A DNA stretch of 64,000 nt, taken from Motilibacter deserti (GTDB lineage: Bacteria > Actinomycetota > Actinomycetes > Motilibacterales > Motilibacteraceae). How positions within the stretch are numbered: position 1 is the stretch's first letter; every line of letters starts with the position of its first letter. The position numbers and the translations under genes are program-made. Positions 43,889 through 54,935 of this stretch are shown piece by piece. The stretch is taken from the NCBI RefSeq assembly GCF_011250635.1, contig NZ_JAANNP010000001.1:108935-172934 (forward strand). The letters run 5' to 3'. The notes below the pieces were generated by a model. That model was not told the origin of the DNA. It worked only from the letters and a program-made list of their open reading frames with translations, and did not search any database.

Positions 43889-44725
43889 TCAGGTGGAGCG
43901 CGTCGTCGGCGCGTCCGGCGCGCTGACGTCGTACGTCTTCGCGTCCTTCACCGCGGCCATGAGGGCCACGAGCACCTCGGCCTTGCGCTGCGCCCGCTCC
44001 ACGTCGCCCCAGACCACCGAGTGGCCGCTGCGCAGCACGAGCGTCACGCTGTCCGGGGTCTTCGCCTCGACGCGGACGACGCGCTTCTGCAGTCCGGCGG
44101 GCAGCCCGCCGACGACGACGGCCGCGGCCACCCGCGTCGGGCCGGCGGCCGTACGCAGCACCGGCAGCGCCGTCTTGCCCTTCGCCGCAGCCGGCGGTGC
44201 CGGAGCGAACGCGACCCCGGCGGCGTCGACGTAGGTCAGCCCGCTGTCGCGCATGGACGTGACCGCCACCGGCGTCCGCTCCGCGACGGTGACGACGAGC
44301 GTCCGCGGGAAGCGGCGCTCGACCCGGACGTCGCGCACGGCGGGTATGGCGGCCACGCGCTCGCGGACGGCGGCAGGGTCGACCCGCGCGAGCGGGAAGC
44401 CGGGCGAGACGTCGGCGGCGGCGCGTACCTGCTCGGGGGGCACGCGGGACGCGCCGACCACCTCGACCGTCCGCACCCCCAGCAGCGAGGTCCCGAGGGC
44501 CACCCAGGCGGCCACCCCGAGCAGGACGACGAGGCCGGCCAGGACGCCCATCGCACGCGGGGACAGCCGGGGACGGACGACCCGGCGCGGCGCGGGGGAC
44601 GCGCCCGCGGGACCCGGCGGCGCCGGCCGCTGGCGGGGCATCCCGGACCGCGCGGGCGCACGGCCCGGCGCACCCGGGCGGGTGCCCGCGCGCCCGGCCC
44701 GGTCCGGCGGCCGCCGCGGCTTCAC
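43889..44725 (-). CDS. ftsQ: Cell division protein FtsQ
   Basis: Divisome membrane protein of 278 residues. A Pro/Arg-rich cytoplasmic tail (1-55) and one transmembrane helix (AMGVLAGLVVLLGVAAWVAL) are followed by the POTRA domain (VRTVEVVGASRVPPEQVRAA) and the beta domain (VERRFPRTLVVTVAERTPVA). It links early and late division proteins. GTG 44725 overlaps the murC stop by 4 bases (GTGA). It should be followed by ftsZ; instead a pseudogene follows. Confidence 0.93.
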   Translation of the reverse strand: MKPRRPPDRAGRAGTRPGAPGRAPARSGMPRQRPAPPGPAGASPAPRRVVRPRLSPRAMGVLAGLVVLLGVAAWVALGTSLLGVRTVEVVGASRVPPEQVRAAADVSPGFPLARVDPAAVRERVAAIPAVRDVRVERRFPRTLVVTVAERTPVAVTSMRDSGLTYVDAAGVAFAPAPPAAAKGKTALPVLRTAAGPTRVAAAVVVGGLPAGLQKRVVRVEAKTPDSVTLVLRSGHSVVWGDVERAQRKAEVLVALMAAVKDAKTYDVSAPDAPTTRST

Positions 44726-46140
44726 CGCGGGGCCTGCAGCAGCTCGAGGACCTCCGGTCCCACCATCGTCACGTCACCCGCGCCGAGGGTCAGCACGACG
44801 TCGCCGCCCCGGGCGCGCTCGACGAGCCGCCCGGCGACGGCCGACCAGGACGGCTCGAAGCACACCTGCTCCCGCGGGAGCTGCACGGCCGCGGCGACCG
44901 AGGCTCCGGTCGCTCCGGGCAGCGGGTCCTCCCCGGCCGGATAGACCTCCATGACGACGACCTCGTCGGCCAGCGCGAGCGCCGCGCCGAACGCGTCGCG
45001 GAACGCCGCGGTCCGCGAGTAGCGGTGCGGCTGGAACGCCACGACGAGCCGCCCGCCGAGCGCGACGCCACGCGCCGCGCGCAGCGTCGCCTCCACCTCG
45101 GTCGGGTGGTGCGCGTAGTCGTCGTAGACCCGGATGCCCGCGGCCGTCCCCTTGTTCTCGAAGCGGCGGCGGGTGCCGGTGAAGGCGGCGAGGCCGTCAC
45201 GGACGTCCGCGGCGGGGAAGCCGAGGCCCAACGCGGTGGCGAAGGCTGCAGCGGAGTTCAGGGCATTGTGCCGCCCCGGCACCTGCAGCTTGACCTCGCC
45301 GAGCCGTCGCCCGCGATGGACCGCAGACCAGCGCGACCCCGGGCCGACGAGGCGGAGCCCCTCGACGCGCAGGTCTGCGTCCTCGGCCTCGCCGTAGGTC
45401 TGAACTCGGATTCCTGCATCGCGAGCCTGTTGTGCGAGCAGGCGGGCGCCGGGGTCGTCGGCGCACGTGACCATCAGCCCGCCGGGGAGCACCCGGTGCG
45501 CGAACGCCTCGAAGGCCGCCGTGACCGCCTCCCCGGTGCCGTAATGGTCCAGGTGGTCGGCCTCGACGTTCGTGACGATGGCGGCGTCGGGCGAGTAGAG
45601 CAGGAACGACCCGTCGCTCTCGTCGGCCTCGGCGACGAACAGGTCGCCGGAGCCGTTGTGGGCGTTGGCCCCGGACTCGTTGAGGCTGCCGCCGATCGCG
45701 AACGACGGGTCGGCCCCGCAGTGCTGCAGCGCCACGGTCAGCATCGAGGTCGTCGTCGTCTTGCCGTGCGTGCCCGCGACCGCGACGGCGCGGCGCCCGG
45801 CCATCACCGCGACGAGCGCGGCAGCGCGCGGCAGCACCAGCAGCCCGCGCGCCTGGGCCTCGGTTAGCTCCGGGTTGTCCGGGCGGATCGCGCTCGACAC
45901 GACGACCGTGTCCGCGTCGGCGACGTTGGACGCGGCGTGCCCGATGTGCACGGTGGCGCCCAGCGCGCGCAGGGCGGTGACCGTACGCGACTCCCGCGCG
46001 TCACTGCCCGAGACCGGGATGCCGCGGGCGAGCAGGATCCGTGCGATGCCGGACATGCCGGCGCCGCCGATGCCGACGAAGTGGACGCGCCCCAGCGCGT
46101 CGGCCGGCGGGACGGGGTCTGGTGCGGGGACGGCGCTCAT
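44722..46140 (-). CDS. murC: UDP-N-acetylmuramate-L-alanine ligase
   Basis: Cytoplasmic Mur ligase of 472 residues that adds L-alanine to UDP-MurNAc. The N-terminal Rossmann domain has [19 protein letters not shown], the ATP loop is [32 protein letters not shown] carries the carbamoylated-lysine region context, and [16 protein letters not shown] is the MurC C-terminal mark. ATG 46140 overlaps the murG stop (ATGA); the end overlaps ftsQ. Confidence 0.97.
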   Translation of the reverse strand: MSAVPAPDPVPPADALGRVHFVGIGGAGMSGIARILLARGIPVSGSDARESRTVTALRALGATVHIGHAASNVADADTVVVSSAIRPDNPELTEAQARGLLVLPRAAALVAVMAGRRAVAVAGTHGKTTTTSMLTVALQHCGADPSFAIGGSLNESGANAHNGSGDLFVAEADESDGSFLLYSPDAAIVTNVEADHLDHYGTGEAVTAAFEAFAHRVLPGGLMVTCADDPGARLLAQQARDAGIRVQTYGEAEDADLRVEGLRLVGPGSRWSAVHRGRRLGEVKLQVPGRHNALNSAAAFATALGLGFPAADVRDGLAAFTGTRRRFENKGTAAGIRVYDDYAHHPTEVEATLRAARGVALGGRLVVAFQPHRYSRTAAFRDAFGAALALADEVVVMEVYPAGEDPLPGATGASVAAAVQLPREQVCFEPSWSAVAGRLVERARGGDVVLTLGAGDVTMVGPEVLELLQAPR

Positions 46141-47234
46141 CGACGCTCCCCCTCGGCCACACCGAGCACGAGCGCGGCGAGCCGGTCGTCCCCGTCGCGG
46201 CGCCCGAACTCGGCCGCCGCGCGCCCCATCGCCTCGAGGCGCGGCGCGTCGGCCAGCAGCGGCGCCAGCGTAGAGGCGACCCACTCCGGCGTGCAGTCGG
46301 CGTCGTCGACGAGAAGGCCGCCACCCGCGCGGACGACCGGCTCGGCGTTGAGGCGCTGCTCGCCGTTGCCGTGCGGCAGCGGCACGTAGGCGGCGGGCAG
46401 CCCGACCGCGGCGAGCTCGGCACACGTCATGGCGCCCGCGCGGCAGAGCGCGACATCGGCGGCGGCGTAGGCGAGGTCCATGCGGTCGAGGTACTCCAGT
46501 GCGACGTAGGGAGGGCCGGACGTCCGCTCGACCGGGACGACGTTGCCCCGGCCTGCTGCGTGCAACACCTGCACGCCCGCCGCGGCCAGGGCGTCCGCGC
46601 CCCCGTGCACCGCGAGGTTGAGCCTGCGGGCGCCCTGCGAGCCGCCGAAGACGAGCAGGGTCGGCAGGTCGGGCGCCAGCCCGAGCTCGGCCCGGGCGGC
46701 GGCCCGGACACCGGCCCGGTCCAGCGTCGTGATCGTGCGGCGCAGCGGCATCCCGACGTAGTCCGCGTGCCGCAGCGGCGTGTCCGGCCATGCGCCCGCG
46801 ACGTGGTGCGTGAGCCGGGCGCCGAGGCGGTTCGCCAGCCCCGGGCGCGCGTTGGCCTCGTGCACGACCACGGGGACGCCGAGCCGTCGGGCGGCGAGGT
46901 ACGCCGGGGCGGCCACGTAGCCGCCGAACCCGACGAGGACGTCGGCCTCGGTGCGGCGCAGCACGGCCGCAGCCGCCCGGACGGCGCCGACGAGCCGGGC
47001 CGGGACCTTGAGCAGCGCCGGGCTCGGCCGGCGCGGCACCGGCACCGGCGGGATGAGGGCGAGGTCGTAGCCACGCTGGGGCACCAGCCGTGTCTCGAGG
47101 CCGCGCTCGGTCCCGAGCGCGGTGACCCCGATGTCGGGCCGGGCACGGCGCAGGGCGTCGGCGAGCGCGAGCGCGGGCTCCACGTGGCCTGCGGTCCCGC
47201 CGCCGGCGAGGACCACATGCAAGCTGGCGGGCAC
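46137..47234 (-). CDS. murG: Lipid II synthase, MurG glycosyltransferase
   Basis: Peripheral membrane GT-B glycosyltransferase of 365 residues that adds GlcNAc to lipid I. Seen are the N-terminal G-loop [56 protein letters not shown] and the UDP-GlcNAc site [20 protein letters not shown] followed by [17 protein letters not shown] 47234 starts 1 base after the ftsW stop. Confidence 0.97.
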   Translation of the reverse strand: MPASLHVVLAGGGTAGHVEPALALADALRRARPDIGVTALGTERGLETRLVPQRGYDLALIPPVPVPRRPSPALLKVPARLVGAVRAAAAVLRRTEADVLVGFGGYVAAPAYLAARRLGVPVVVHEANARPGLANRLGARLTHHVAGAWPDTPLRHADYVGMPLRRTITTLDRAGVRAAARAELGLAPDLPTLLVFGGSQGARRLNLAVHGGADALAAAGVQVLHAAGRGNVVPVERTSGPPYVALEYLDRMDLAYAAADVALCRAGAMTCAELAAVGLPAAYVPLPHGNGEQRLNAEPVVRAGGGLLVDDADCTPEWVASTLAPLLADAPRLEAMGRAAAEFGRRDGDDRLAALVLGVAEGERR

Positions 47235-47235
47235 G

Positions 47236-48729
47236 TCAGCGTCCTCCTGCGGTACGCGGCGACGGGGCGGGCCGCGGCTCGGGCGGCCGGCGGGCCGGCT
47301 GCGGGCGGGATGCGGGTGCGGGGCGCCCGGTGCTGCGGACCGGGGCCGCCGGGCGTGGCGAGGGGCGGCGGCGGGGCTCCGGCTCGCCCGGAGCGGCCCC
47401 GCCGGGCGGCGCCGAACCGGACGCTCCCGTGCCCCGGGCTCTCCCTCCGGCAGCTGCCGGGCGGCCCGTTGGGGAGTCGGGCCGGCCGGACATGCCCGCG
47501 GCCCGCGGCCGGGGGGCGCCCGCAGGCAGGCGCCGGCCGCGGCGTGCCTCGTCCCGGGCGAGCGCGAGCAGGAGCCCGATGGCGGCCATGGTGGTCAGCA
47601 GCGCCGAGCCGCCGGCCGAGACGAGCGGCAGCGGGATGCCGATGACCGGCACGACACCGAGGACCGCGCCGATGTTGACCAGGGTCTGGAACGCGATCCA
47701 GATCGTGACCCCGGCGGCGGCGAGCCGGACGAAGGAGTCCTGCGTGCGCATCGCCACGCGGAGGCCGCCGTAGCAGAGCGCCCCGAAGAGCGCGAGCACG
47801 AGCAGCGTGCCGATGAGCCCGAGCTCCTCGCCGATGATCGCGAAGATGAAGTCGTTCTGCGCCTCGGGCAGCAGCCCCGGCCACTTCTCCCGCGAGCCGC
47901 CGAGCCCGACCCCGGTCCAGCCGCCGGTGCCCAGCGCGAACTTGCCGTGCGTGGCCTGGAAGTTCGTGCTCATCGGGTCGGTGCTCGGCTGGGTCCAGCT
48001 GATGATGCGCTCGACACGCGTCGGGTGCGTGACCGCGAGCCACACCGCGCCCGCCGACCCGGCGGCCATGACCATCGCGAAGACCCGGAACGGCGCGCCG
48101 GCGAAGAAGAGCAGCGCCAGCACGATCGCCATGAGCACGAGCGCGGTGCCGAGGTCCTGGCCGAGCAGGACGAACAGCAGGAACGCCGCACCGACGGGCA
48201 GCAGTGGCGCCAGCAGGTGCTTCCACTGGTCGAGCAGGCGCTCCTTGCGGGCCAGCAGGTCGGCGCCCCACAGCACCAGCGCGAGCTTGGCCGCCTCGCT
48301 CGGCTGCACCTGGATGCCGCCGATCACGAGCCAGTTGGTGTTGCCGTTGACCTCGTGGCCCATGAACGGCACCAGCGCGAGCATCACCCCGGCCACGAGC
48401 AGCGCGGGATAGGCGAGCACACGCCACACCCGGACCGGCAGCCGCGACGCCACCACCAGCACCGGGACGCCGATGGCGAAGAACATCGCCTGCTTGCGGA
48501 ACTCGGTGAACGAGGACCGCGTGCGCAGGTAGGAGTCCACGCTCGAGGCCGACAGCACCATGACCAGGCCGAGCAGCATGAGCAGGCCGGCGCTGGCGAG
48601 CACGATGACGTAGGACGCCGACGGCCGCGCGAGCATCGCCCGGACCGAGGCCACGAGCCCCCGCCCGTCCTCGAGGCCGGGCGTGCGTCGGCGGCCCGCG
48701 CGCTCCACCGATTCGCCCCGGGCAGTCAC
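47236..48729 (-). CDS. ftsW: Peptidoglycan glycosyltransferase FtsW
   Basis: SEDS-family septal glycan polymerase of 497 residues with ten membrane segments (residues ~30-400). Family marks are [53 protein letters not shown] and [14 protein letters not shown], then [15 protein letters not shown]. The last ~90 residues are a disordered Pro/Arg/Gly tail. The start is not marked by a clear ribosome site; GTG 48729 is the first after the mraY stop, and GTGs further in are possible. Only 104 bases separate it from mraY, where murD normally stands. Confidence 0.95.
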   Translation of the reverse strand: MTARGESVERAGRRRTPGLEDGRGLVASVRAMLARPSASYVIVLASAGLLMLLGLVMVLSASSVDSYLRTRSSFTEFRKQAMFFAIGVPVLVVASRLPVRVWRVLAYPALLVAGVMLALVPFMGHEVNGNTNWLVIGGIQVQPSEAAKLALVLWGADLLARKERLLDQWKHLLAPLLPVGAAFLLFVLLGQDLGTALVLMAIVLALLFFAGAPFRVFAMVMAAGSAGAVWLAVTHPTRVERIISWTQPSTDPMSTNFQATHGKFALGTGGWTGVGLGGSREKWPGLLPEAQNDFIFAIIGEELGLIGTLLVLALFGALCYGGLRVAMRTQDSFVRLAAAGVTIWIAFQTLVNIGAVLGVVPVIGIPLPLVSAGGSALLTTMAAIGLLLALARDEARRGRRLPAGAPRPRAAGMSGRPDSPTGRPAAAGGRARGTGASGSAPPGGAAPGEPEPRRRPSPRPAAPVRSTGRPAPASRPQPARRPPEPRPAPSPRTAGGR

Positions 48730-48833
48730 GCGCCCAGTGTCGGTGCCGAGGAGCCGTCCGGCCGGGACCTCGGCCGCGTGTCGCGGCAACGGCTGCTCAC
48801 GTCCGCCCTCCGGCCCGCCGCTGCGAGCCGCCG

Positions 48834-49925
48834 TCACGAGCCGGAGACCCACTCCGCGTAGAACGTGCCGAGGCCGGCGGCGACGAACAGCCCGGCGACG
48901 ATCCAGAAGCGGATGACGATCGTGACCTCGCCCCAGCCCGCGAGCTCGAAATGGTGCTGCAGGGGCGCCATGCGGAAGAGCCGCTTGCCGCCGCTGAGCT
49001 TGAACCACCCGACCTGCAGCACGACCGACAGCGTGATGAGCACGAACAGCCCGCCGAGCAGCACGAGCAGCAGCTCGGTGCGCGTCAGCACCGCGAGCCC
49101 GGCGAGCGCGCCGCCGAGGGCCAGCGAGCCGGTGTCGCCCATGAAGATGCGGGCCGGCGACGCGTTCCACCACAGGAAGCCGAAGCAGGCCCCCATCAGC
49201 GCGGCGGCCACGACCGCGAGGTCGAGCGGGTCGCGCACCTCGTAGCAGCCGGTCCCCGCGTCGGAGGCGGCGCAGTTGTTGCCGAACTGCCACACCCCGA
49301 TGAGGACGTACGCGGCGAACGTCATCACGCTCGCGCCCGTCGCGAGCCCGTCGAGGCCGTCGGTGAGGTTCACGCCGTTGGACGCCGCGGCGACCATGAA
49401 GTAGATCCAGACGACCGTGAGGACGGCCCCGAGGCCGAGCCCCGTGTCCCGGATGAACGAGATCTCGGTGGAAGCGGGATGCACGCCATCGGCATCAGGG
49501 AAGCGCAGTGCCAGGATCCCGAAGGCCAGCGCGGTGACGGTCTGCCCGCCCAGCTTGGTGCGGGCACGCAGGCCGAGGCTGCGCTGCTTGAAGATCTTGA
49601 TGTAGTCGTCGAGGAAGCCGACGAACCCGAGCCCGGTCATGAGGCCGAGCACCAGCAGCCCGGACACCGTCGGCTCACCGCCGCCCGGCGGGTCGGAGAC
49701 CCCGGCGACCAGGTGCGCCGCGGCGTAGCCGGACAGCACGGCCGCGATGATGACGACGCCGCCCATCGACGGCGTGCCCCGCTTGGCCTCGTGGTCGGGG
49801 TAGCCCTCGCCCACGTCGCGGATCGCCTGGGCGTAGCCCTGCCGGCGCAGGATGCGGATGAGCCAGGGCGTGCCGAACAGCGCGACCACGAGGGACACGG
49901 CTCCGGCGACGAGAATGCTGATCAC
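48834..49925 (-). CDS. mraY: Phospho-MurNAc-pentapeptide transferase MraY
   Basis: Integral membrane enzyme of 363 residues that makes lipid I from UDP-MurNAc-pentapeptide and undecaprenyl phosphate. Ten hydrophobic segments are present. Catalytic motifs are [50 protein letters not shown] and [17 protein letters not shown] 49925 overlaps the murF stop by 4 bases (GTGA). Confidence 0.97.
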   Translation of the reverse strand: MISILVAGAVSLVVALFGTPWLIRILRRQGYAQAIRDVGEGYPDHEAKRGTPSMGGVVIIAAVLSGYAAAHLVAGVSDPPGGGEPTVSGLLVLGLMTGLGFVGFLDDYIKIFKQRSLGLRARTKLGGQTVTALAFGILALRFPDADGVHPASTEISFIRDTGLGLGAVLTVVWIYFMVAAASNGVNLTDGLDGLATGASVMTFAAYVLIGVWQFGNNCAASDAGTGCYEVRDPLDLAVVAAALMGACFGFLWWNASPARIFMGDTGSLALGGALAGLAVLTRTELLLVLLGGLFVLITLSVVLQVGWFKLSGGKRLFRMAPLQHHFELAGWGEVTIVIRFWIVAGLFVAAGLGTFYAEWVSGS

Positions 49926-51361
49926 GAGCTGCCTTCCTCCGGCGCCGGCGGCACGTCGGAGAGCAGCGCCGCCGCGACGCGCTCCAGGCCGACCGCGCGC
50001 GACGCCTTCACCAACACGATGTCACCCGGGCGCAGCTGCTCGCGCAGCAGGTCCAGCGCCTCGTCGGGCCCGGCGACGAACTCCACCTCGTCACCCCACG
50101 AGCCCTCCTCGCGCGCCCCGATGCCGAGCACGACCGCGCCCTCGCCCACGGCGACGGTCTTGGAGATGCCGAGGCGTACGGCCAGCCGGCCCATCGCGTC
50201 GTGCTCGGCGACGCTCAGGTCGCCCAGCTCGCGCATCTCGCCCAGCACCGCCCACGTCCGGCGCGCGCCGCCCTGCGCGCGGCCCAGCGACGCGAGCGCC
50301 TTGAGCGCCGCCCGCATCGACTCGGGGTTGGCGTTGTAGGCGTCGTTGATCACGGTCACGCCGTCGGCGCGGTCGACGACCTCCATGCGCCACCGGCTGC
50401 GCGGCGTGGCGGCGGACAGCGCGGCGGCCAGCTCCGCGACGGGCAGCCCGGCCTCACGGCCGACGGACGCCGCGGCGAGCGCGTTGGAGACGTGGTGCTC
50501 GCCGACGAGCCGGAGCTGCACGTCGGCCTCGCCCTCAGGGGTCACGAGCCGGAACGACGCCCGCCCTCGCCCGTCGAGGCGGACCCCGGTGGCGCGTACG
50601 TCACAGCCCGGGCCCTCCCCGAAGGCGACGACGCGCGCGGCGGTCCGCTCGGCCATCGCGGACACCAGCGGGTCGTCGCCGTTGAGCACGGCCACGCCGC
50701 CGTCGGCCGCCGCGGGGAGCGCCTCGACCAGCTCGCCCTTGGCCCGGGCGACCGCCTCGCGGGAGCCGAACTCCCCGACGTGGGCGCTGCCGACGTTGAG
50801 CACCACGCCGACGCGCGGCCGTGCGATGGCGCAGAGGTCGGCGATGTGCCCCACGCCCCGGGCGCCCATCTCGAGCACTGCCCAACGCGTCGCGGCGTCG
50901 GCGGTCAGCGCCGTCAGGGGAAGCCCCAGCTCGTTGTTGTACGACCCGGGCGGCGCGATCGTGGGGCCGCTGCGCTCCAGCACGGCGGCCAGCAGGTCCT
51001 TGGTCGACGTCTTGCCCGACGAGCCGGTCACGCCGACGACGGTCAGCTCCGGGAGGGCCGCGAGGTGGGCGCGCGCGAGCCGCCCCAGCCCGGCGGTGGC
51101 GCCGTCGGGGACGACCACCGCGGGGACGCCGACGGGGCGGTCGGCGAGCACGGCCGCGGCGCCCGACGCCACGGCCGAGGCGGCGTGGTCGTGCCCGTCC
51201 GTCCGCTCGCCGGACACGGCCACGAACAGCGCGCCCGGCGCCGCGGCCCGCGAGTCGAGGACGACCGGGCCGTCGACGACGAGGCCCCGCCCGTCGTCAG
51301 GGGCGTCGACGACCGCGCCGCCGGCGGCCAGCGCGATGTCGGCGAGGGTGCGCGGGCTCAT
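49922..51361 (-). CDS. murF: UDP-MurNAc-tripeptide-D-alanyl-D-alanine ligase MurF
   Basis: Mur ligase of 479 residues adding D-Ala-D-Ala. ATP loop [60 protein letters not shown] is the MurF-type central motif; [20 protein letters not shown] is diagnostic of MurF. ATG 51361 overlaps the murE stop by 4 bases; the end overlaps mraY. Confidence 0.97.
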   Translation of the reverse strand: MSPRTLADIALAAGGAVVDAPDDGRGLVVDGPVVLDSRAAAPGALFVAVSGERTDGHDHAASAVASGAAAVLADRPVGVPAVVVPDGATAGLGRLARAHLAALPELTVVGVTGSSGKTSTKDLLAAVLERSGPTIAPPGSYNNELGLPLTALTADAATRWAVLEMGARGVGHIADLCAIARPRVGVVLNVGSAHVGEFGSREAVARAKGELVEALPAAADGGVAVLNGDDPLVSAMAERTAARVVAFGEGPGCDVRATGVRLDGRGRASFRLVTPEGEADVQLRLVGEHHVSNALAAASVGREAGLPVAELAAALSAATPRSRWRMEVVDRADGVTVINDAYNANPESMRAALKALASLGRAQGGARRTWAVLGEMRELGDLSVAEHDAMGRLAVRLGISKTVAVGEGAVVLGIGAREEGSWGDEVEFVAGPDEALDLLREQLRPGDIVLVKASRAVGLERVAAALLSDVPPAPEEGSS

Positions 51362-52914
51362 TCCGCGGCCTCCGACGCGAGCGCCTCCAGGGCGTCCGCG
51401 AGCTCGTCGCGGTCGTCGAAGGGCGTCACCACTCCCCCGGCGCTCTGCCCGCGCTCGTGGCCCTTGCCCAGCACCACCACGGCGTCGCCGGGCCGCGCCA
51501 GGCCGACGGCGGCCCGGATGGCCCCGCGCCGGTCGCCCAGCTCGAGCACGACCGCACGCCGGGGAAGCGGCACACCCCGGGCGCCCGCGAGCACCGCCGA
51601 GCGGATGTCGCCCGGCCGCTCCGAGCGCGGGTTGTCGTCGGTGACGACGAGCACGTCGGCACGGCGCGCGGCCGCCTCCCCCATGAGCGGGCGCTTCTCC
51701 CGATCACGGTCGCCTCCGGCGCCGAGCACGACGAGCACCCGGCCCGCGACGGCCGCGCGCACCGCGGAGAGCGCCGCCTCGACGGCGTCGGGCTTGTGCG
51801 CGTAGTCGACGACGCCGACGATCCCGGTGCCCGCGTCCGGCACCCGCTCCATGCGCCCCGGGACCCGGACGGCGGCCAGCGCCGGCGCCGCGGTCTTGGC
51901 CGGCACCCCCGCTGCGTCGAGGGCCGCGAGGGCGAGCAGCCCGTTCGCCACGTTGTAGGCGCCGGGCAGCCCGACGACCAGCTCGCACTCCTCGTCGGGC
52001 CCGAGCGCGCGCAGCCGGCTGCCCTCCGGGCCGACCTCCACGTCGGCGGCCCGCCAGGCCGCGTCGCCGCTGCCGGTCGTCACCGTCGTCACGGGAAGGC
52101 CGGCCTCGGCCGCGAGCCCGACGAGGCGTACGCCGTGCTCGCCGTCCACCGTGACCACGGCGGCGCGAGCGCGGGCGGGCGTGAAGAGCGAGGCCTTGGC
52201 CAGGAAGTAGGACTCCAGGTCGGGGTGGAAGTCGAGGTGGTCGCGGCCGAGGTTGGTGAACGCGGCCACGTCGAAGACCGTGCCGTCGACGCGGCCGAGC
52301 GCGAGGGCGTGGCTCGACACCTCCATCGCGACGGCCGTCACGCCGCGCTCGCGCATCACCGCGAACAGCGCCTGCAGGTCGGGGGCCTCCGGCGTGGTCA
52401 GCGTGCTCGCGAGCGCCTCGTCGCCGATGCGCGTCTCCACCGTCCCGATGAGCCCGGTGGTGTGCCCCGCCGCGCGCAGCCCCGCCTCGAGCAGGTACGC
52501 GGTGGTCGTCTTGCCGCTCGTGCCGGTGACCCCCAGCAGGAGCAGCCCCTCGGCCGGGTTGCCGTAGACGAAGGCGGCCAGCTCGCCGAGGACCGCCCGC
52601 GGGGAGTCCGCGACGAGGACCGGGACGCCCACGCTCTCCAGCATCGCCGCGCCGTCGGGGTCGGTGAGCACGGCCACCGCGCCGGCCTCGACCGCGGCGG
52701 CCGCGAACTCGGCGCCGTGGTGCGCGGAGCCGGGCAGCGCGGCGTACAGGTCACCGGGTCGGACGTCGCCGGAGCGGAGCGTGACGCCGCTGAGCGCGAG
52801 CTCGGGGTCGGCCCCCTCGGGCAGGGCCGCCGCCACGCGGGCGGCGGCCTCCGCGAGGGAGCGGGCGGGCAGGCCCGAGGGCCGGGGGAAGGCGGGGCTG
52901 GTCCGGTCGGGCAC
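51358..52914 (-). CDS. murE: UDP-MurNAc-dipeptide-diaminopimelate ligase MurE
   Basis: Mur ligase of 518 residues adding the third peptide residue. ATP loop LGVTGTSGKTTTAYLLEAGL; carbamoylated-lysine region LDFHPDLESYFLAKASLF; C-terminal DYAHKPDAVEAALSAVR. The amino-acid specificity loop reads TDDNPRSER, the DNPR form associated with diaminopimelate rather than lysine. GTG 52914 is the start by conservation, 11 bases after the ftsI stop; a longer in-frame opening through ftsI is an artefact. Confidence 0.96.
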   Translation of the reverse strand: MPDRTSPAFPRPSGLPARSLAEAAARVAAALPEGADPELALSGVTLRSGDVRPGDLYAALPGSAHHGAEFAAAAVEAGAVAVLTDPDGAAMLESVGVPVLVADSPRAVLGELAAFVYGNPAEGLLLLGVTGTSGKTTTAYLLEAGLRAAGHTTGLIGTVETRIGDEALASTLTTPEAPDLQALFAVMRERGVTAVAMEVSSHALALGRVDGTVFDVAAFTNLGRDHLDFHPDLESYFLAKASLFTPARARAAVVTVDGEHGVRLVGLAAEAGLPVTTVTTGSGDAAWRAADVEVGPEGSRLRALGPDEECELVVGLPGAYNVANGLLALAALDAAGVPAKTAAPALAAVRVPGRMERVPDAGTGIVGVVDYAHKPDAVEAALSAVRAAVAGRVLVVLGAGGDRDREKRPLMGEAAARRADVLVVTDDNPRSERPGDIRSAVLAGARGVPLPRRAVVLELGDRRGAIRAAVGLARPGDAVVVLGKGHERGQSAGGVVTPFDDRDELADALEALASEAAE

Positions 52915-52925
52915 GGGTTTGGAGG

Positions 52926-54935
52926 CTACCGGCCGACGTTGCCGAGGTTGAGCTTCGGCGACCGCGCGCCGGTCGGCGGCACACCGAGGGTCTGGAGGGC
53001 GAAGGACGCGACCTCCTTGAACACCGGGGCGCCGAGCACACCGCCGAAGTGGCTGACCTTCTTCGGGTAGTGCAGCGTCACGGCCACGACGAGGCGCGGC
53101 TTGTCCGCCGGCACCACGCCGACGAACGACGCCTGGAACTTGCCCGCGCAGTAGCCGCCACAGCCGGCGATCTGGGCCGTGCCCGTCTTGCCGGCCACCC
53201 GGTAGCCCGGGATGGCGGCCCGGATGCCGGTGCCGCCCTCGAGGACGACCGCCTCCATCATCTGCATGACCTGCTTGGCCGTCGCGGCGCTGACGACACG
53301 CGTCGGCTTGCCGTTCGTGGCCGGCGACTGCGCGCCATCGGCTCCGACGGTCGCCTTCACGACGGACGGGGCGACACGGACGCCACCGTTGGCCAGGGTC
53401 TGGTAGACGCTGGCCTGCTGCAGCAGCGTGCCGGCGAGGCCCTGGCCGAACGCCACGGTGTAGCGCGTCGAGCCGGACCAGTCCTTGACCTGCGGGAAGA
53501 GGCCGTTCTCCTCGCCCGGCAGCCCGGTGCCCGGCTTGGAGCCCATGCCGAACTTGCGCAGGTAGCGGTCCAGGGTGCCCGCGGACATCCGCTCGGCGAC
53601 CTGGATGGTGCCGACGTTGCTCGACTTGGCGAGCACGCCAGTGACGGTCGGCTGCCAGGTCGGGTGCGGCTCGTCGTCGTGGAAGACCTCGCCCGCCCGG
53701 CCGATGTGGTCGGGGACGGTGAGCCGCGTCATGGGCGTCACCTTCCCCTCCTGGATCGCGGCGGCGACCGTCATGACCTTCGCCGTCGAGCCCGGCTCGT
53801 AGTTGGCGCTCACCGGGTAGTTGCCGAGCGCCGCGGCCGGTGCCTTGTAGTAGGTGTTCGGGTTGAACGTCGGAGCGGTCGCCATCGCGTAGACCTCGCC
53901 GGTCTTGGCGTCCATGACGACGACGCTGCCCCAGTCGGCCTTCGCCTCCTTGACCTTCGCGGCGATCGAGGACTGCGCCACCCACTGGATGTCGCGGTCG
54001 ATGGTCGTCACGACGTCCTGCCCGTCGACCGGCTGCACGATCGTGGCCGCGCCGGTCGGGAGCTGGGTGCCCTTGGCCGCCTCGTACTCGGCCTTGCCGT
54101 CGGTGCCGGCGAGCGTGGAGTCCATCGCCAGCTCGAGCCCGGCCTTGCCGTGGTCACCGTCGCGCTCGACGTAGCCCACGACGTTCGCCGCCACGGAGTC
54201 CGCCGGGTAGGTCCGGCGCGAGGTCTTGATGAACTCGATGCCGGCCTTCTCCGTCGGGTCCAGCGCGCGGATCGTCGCCCGCAGCTCGGGCGTGACGCGC
54301 TGCTTGAGCCGGAGGTACTTGCTCCCCTTGGCCTTGCGCTCCTCGATGTCGGCCTGCACCTCGGCCGCGTCGAGGTCGAGCAGCCGCGCGACGGCCTTCG
54401 CCGTGACCGCCGGCTCCTCGACGTTCTGCGGATTGGCGACCACGTCGTACGCCTCGACGCTCGTCGCGAGCGCCACGCCGTGCCGGTCGAGGATCTCGCC
54501 GCGTACGGCCGGCAGGACCCGCGGGTTCGTCATCCGCTTGTCGACGGCCTGCGCCGCGTACTGCGACGCCTCGACGCCCTGCAGTTGGAAGAGGCGCCCG
54601 GCGAACAAGGACAGGATGAAGGCCAGGACGAGCAGGGCCGCCTTGAGCCGACGGCGGCCGTCGCCGAGCGTCAGCGTGCGCGGCGCGGCCGGACGGCGGG
54701 GCGGGGCCGGGCGCCGGGCCTGCTCGCTGCGCCGCGCCGCGTCGTACGCCCGCGGCCGCGGTGCGCGATAGCGGGCCTCGCCGTAGCCGCTCGTGCGGGC
54801 CGAGCCGACCGGGCGCGGACGGGCGCCGCTGGTCGGACGGCCGCCAACGGCGCCGGCCGGACGGGCACCGGTGGCCGGACGGGCACCGCTCGTGGGCCGG
54901 TCGGTGCGCGCCGGGCCCATCGGAGCCGGGCTCAC
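52926..54935 (-). CDS. ftsI: Septal penicillin-binding protein 3, FtsI/PbpB
   Basis: Class B transpeptidase of 669 residues for septal cross-linking. A long Arg/Pro/Gly cytoplasmic tail (1-90) precedes one transmembrane helix (LKAALLVLAFILSLFAGRLF), the dimerisation domain (VRGEILDRHGVALATSVEAY) and the transpeptidase domain with SxxK in YEPGSTAKVM, SxN in AKSSNVGT and KTGT in VAGKTGTAQI. GTG 54935 overlaps the ftsL stop (GTGA). It works with FtsW and is a beta-lactam target. Confidence 0.97.
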   Translation of the reverse strand: MSPAPMGPARTDRPTSGARPATGARPAGAVGGRPTSGARPRPVGSARTSGYGEARYRAPRPRAYDAARRSEQARRPAPPRRPAAPRTLTLGDGRRRLKAALLVLAFILSLFAGRLFQLQGVEASQYAAQAVDKRMTNPRVLPAVRGEILDRHGVALATSVEAYDVVANPQNVEEPAVTAKAVARLLDLDAAEVQADIEERKAKGSKYLRLKQRVTPELRATIRALDPTEKAGIEFIKTSRRTYPADSVAANVVGYVERDGDHGKAGLELAMDSTLAGTDGKAEYEAAKGTQLPTGAATIVQPVDGQDVVTTIDRDIQWVAQSSIAAKVKEAKADWGSVVVMDAKTGEVYAMATAPTFNPNTYYKAPAAALGNYPVSANYEPGSTAKVMTVAAAIQEGKVTPMTRLTVPDHIGRAGEVFHDDEPHPTWQPTVTGVLAKSSNVGTIQVAERMSAGTLDRYLRKFGMGSKPGTGLPGEENGLFPQVKDWSGSTRYTVAFGQGLAGTLLQQASVYQTLANGGVRVAPSVVKATVGADGAQSPATNGKPTRVVSAATAKQVMQMMEAVVLEGGTGIRAAIPGYRVAGKTGTAQIAGCGGYCAGKFQASFVGVVPADKPRLVVAVTLHYPKKVSHFGGVLGAPVFKEVASFALQTLGVPPTGARSPKLNLGNVGR

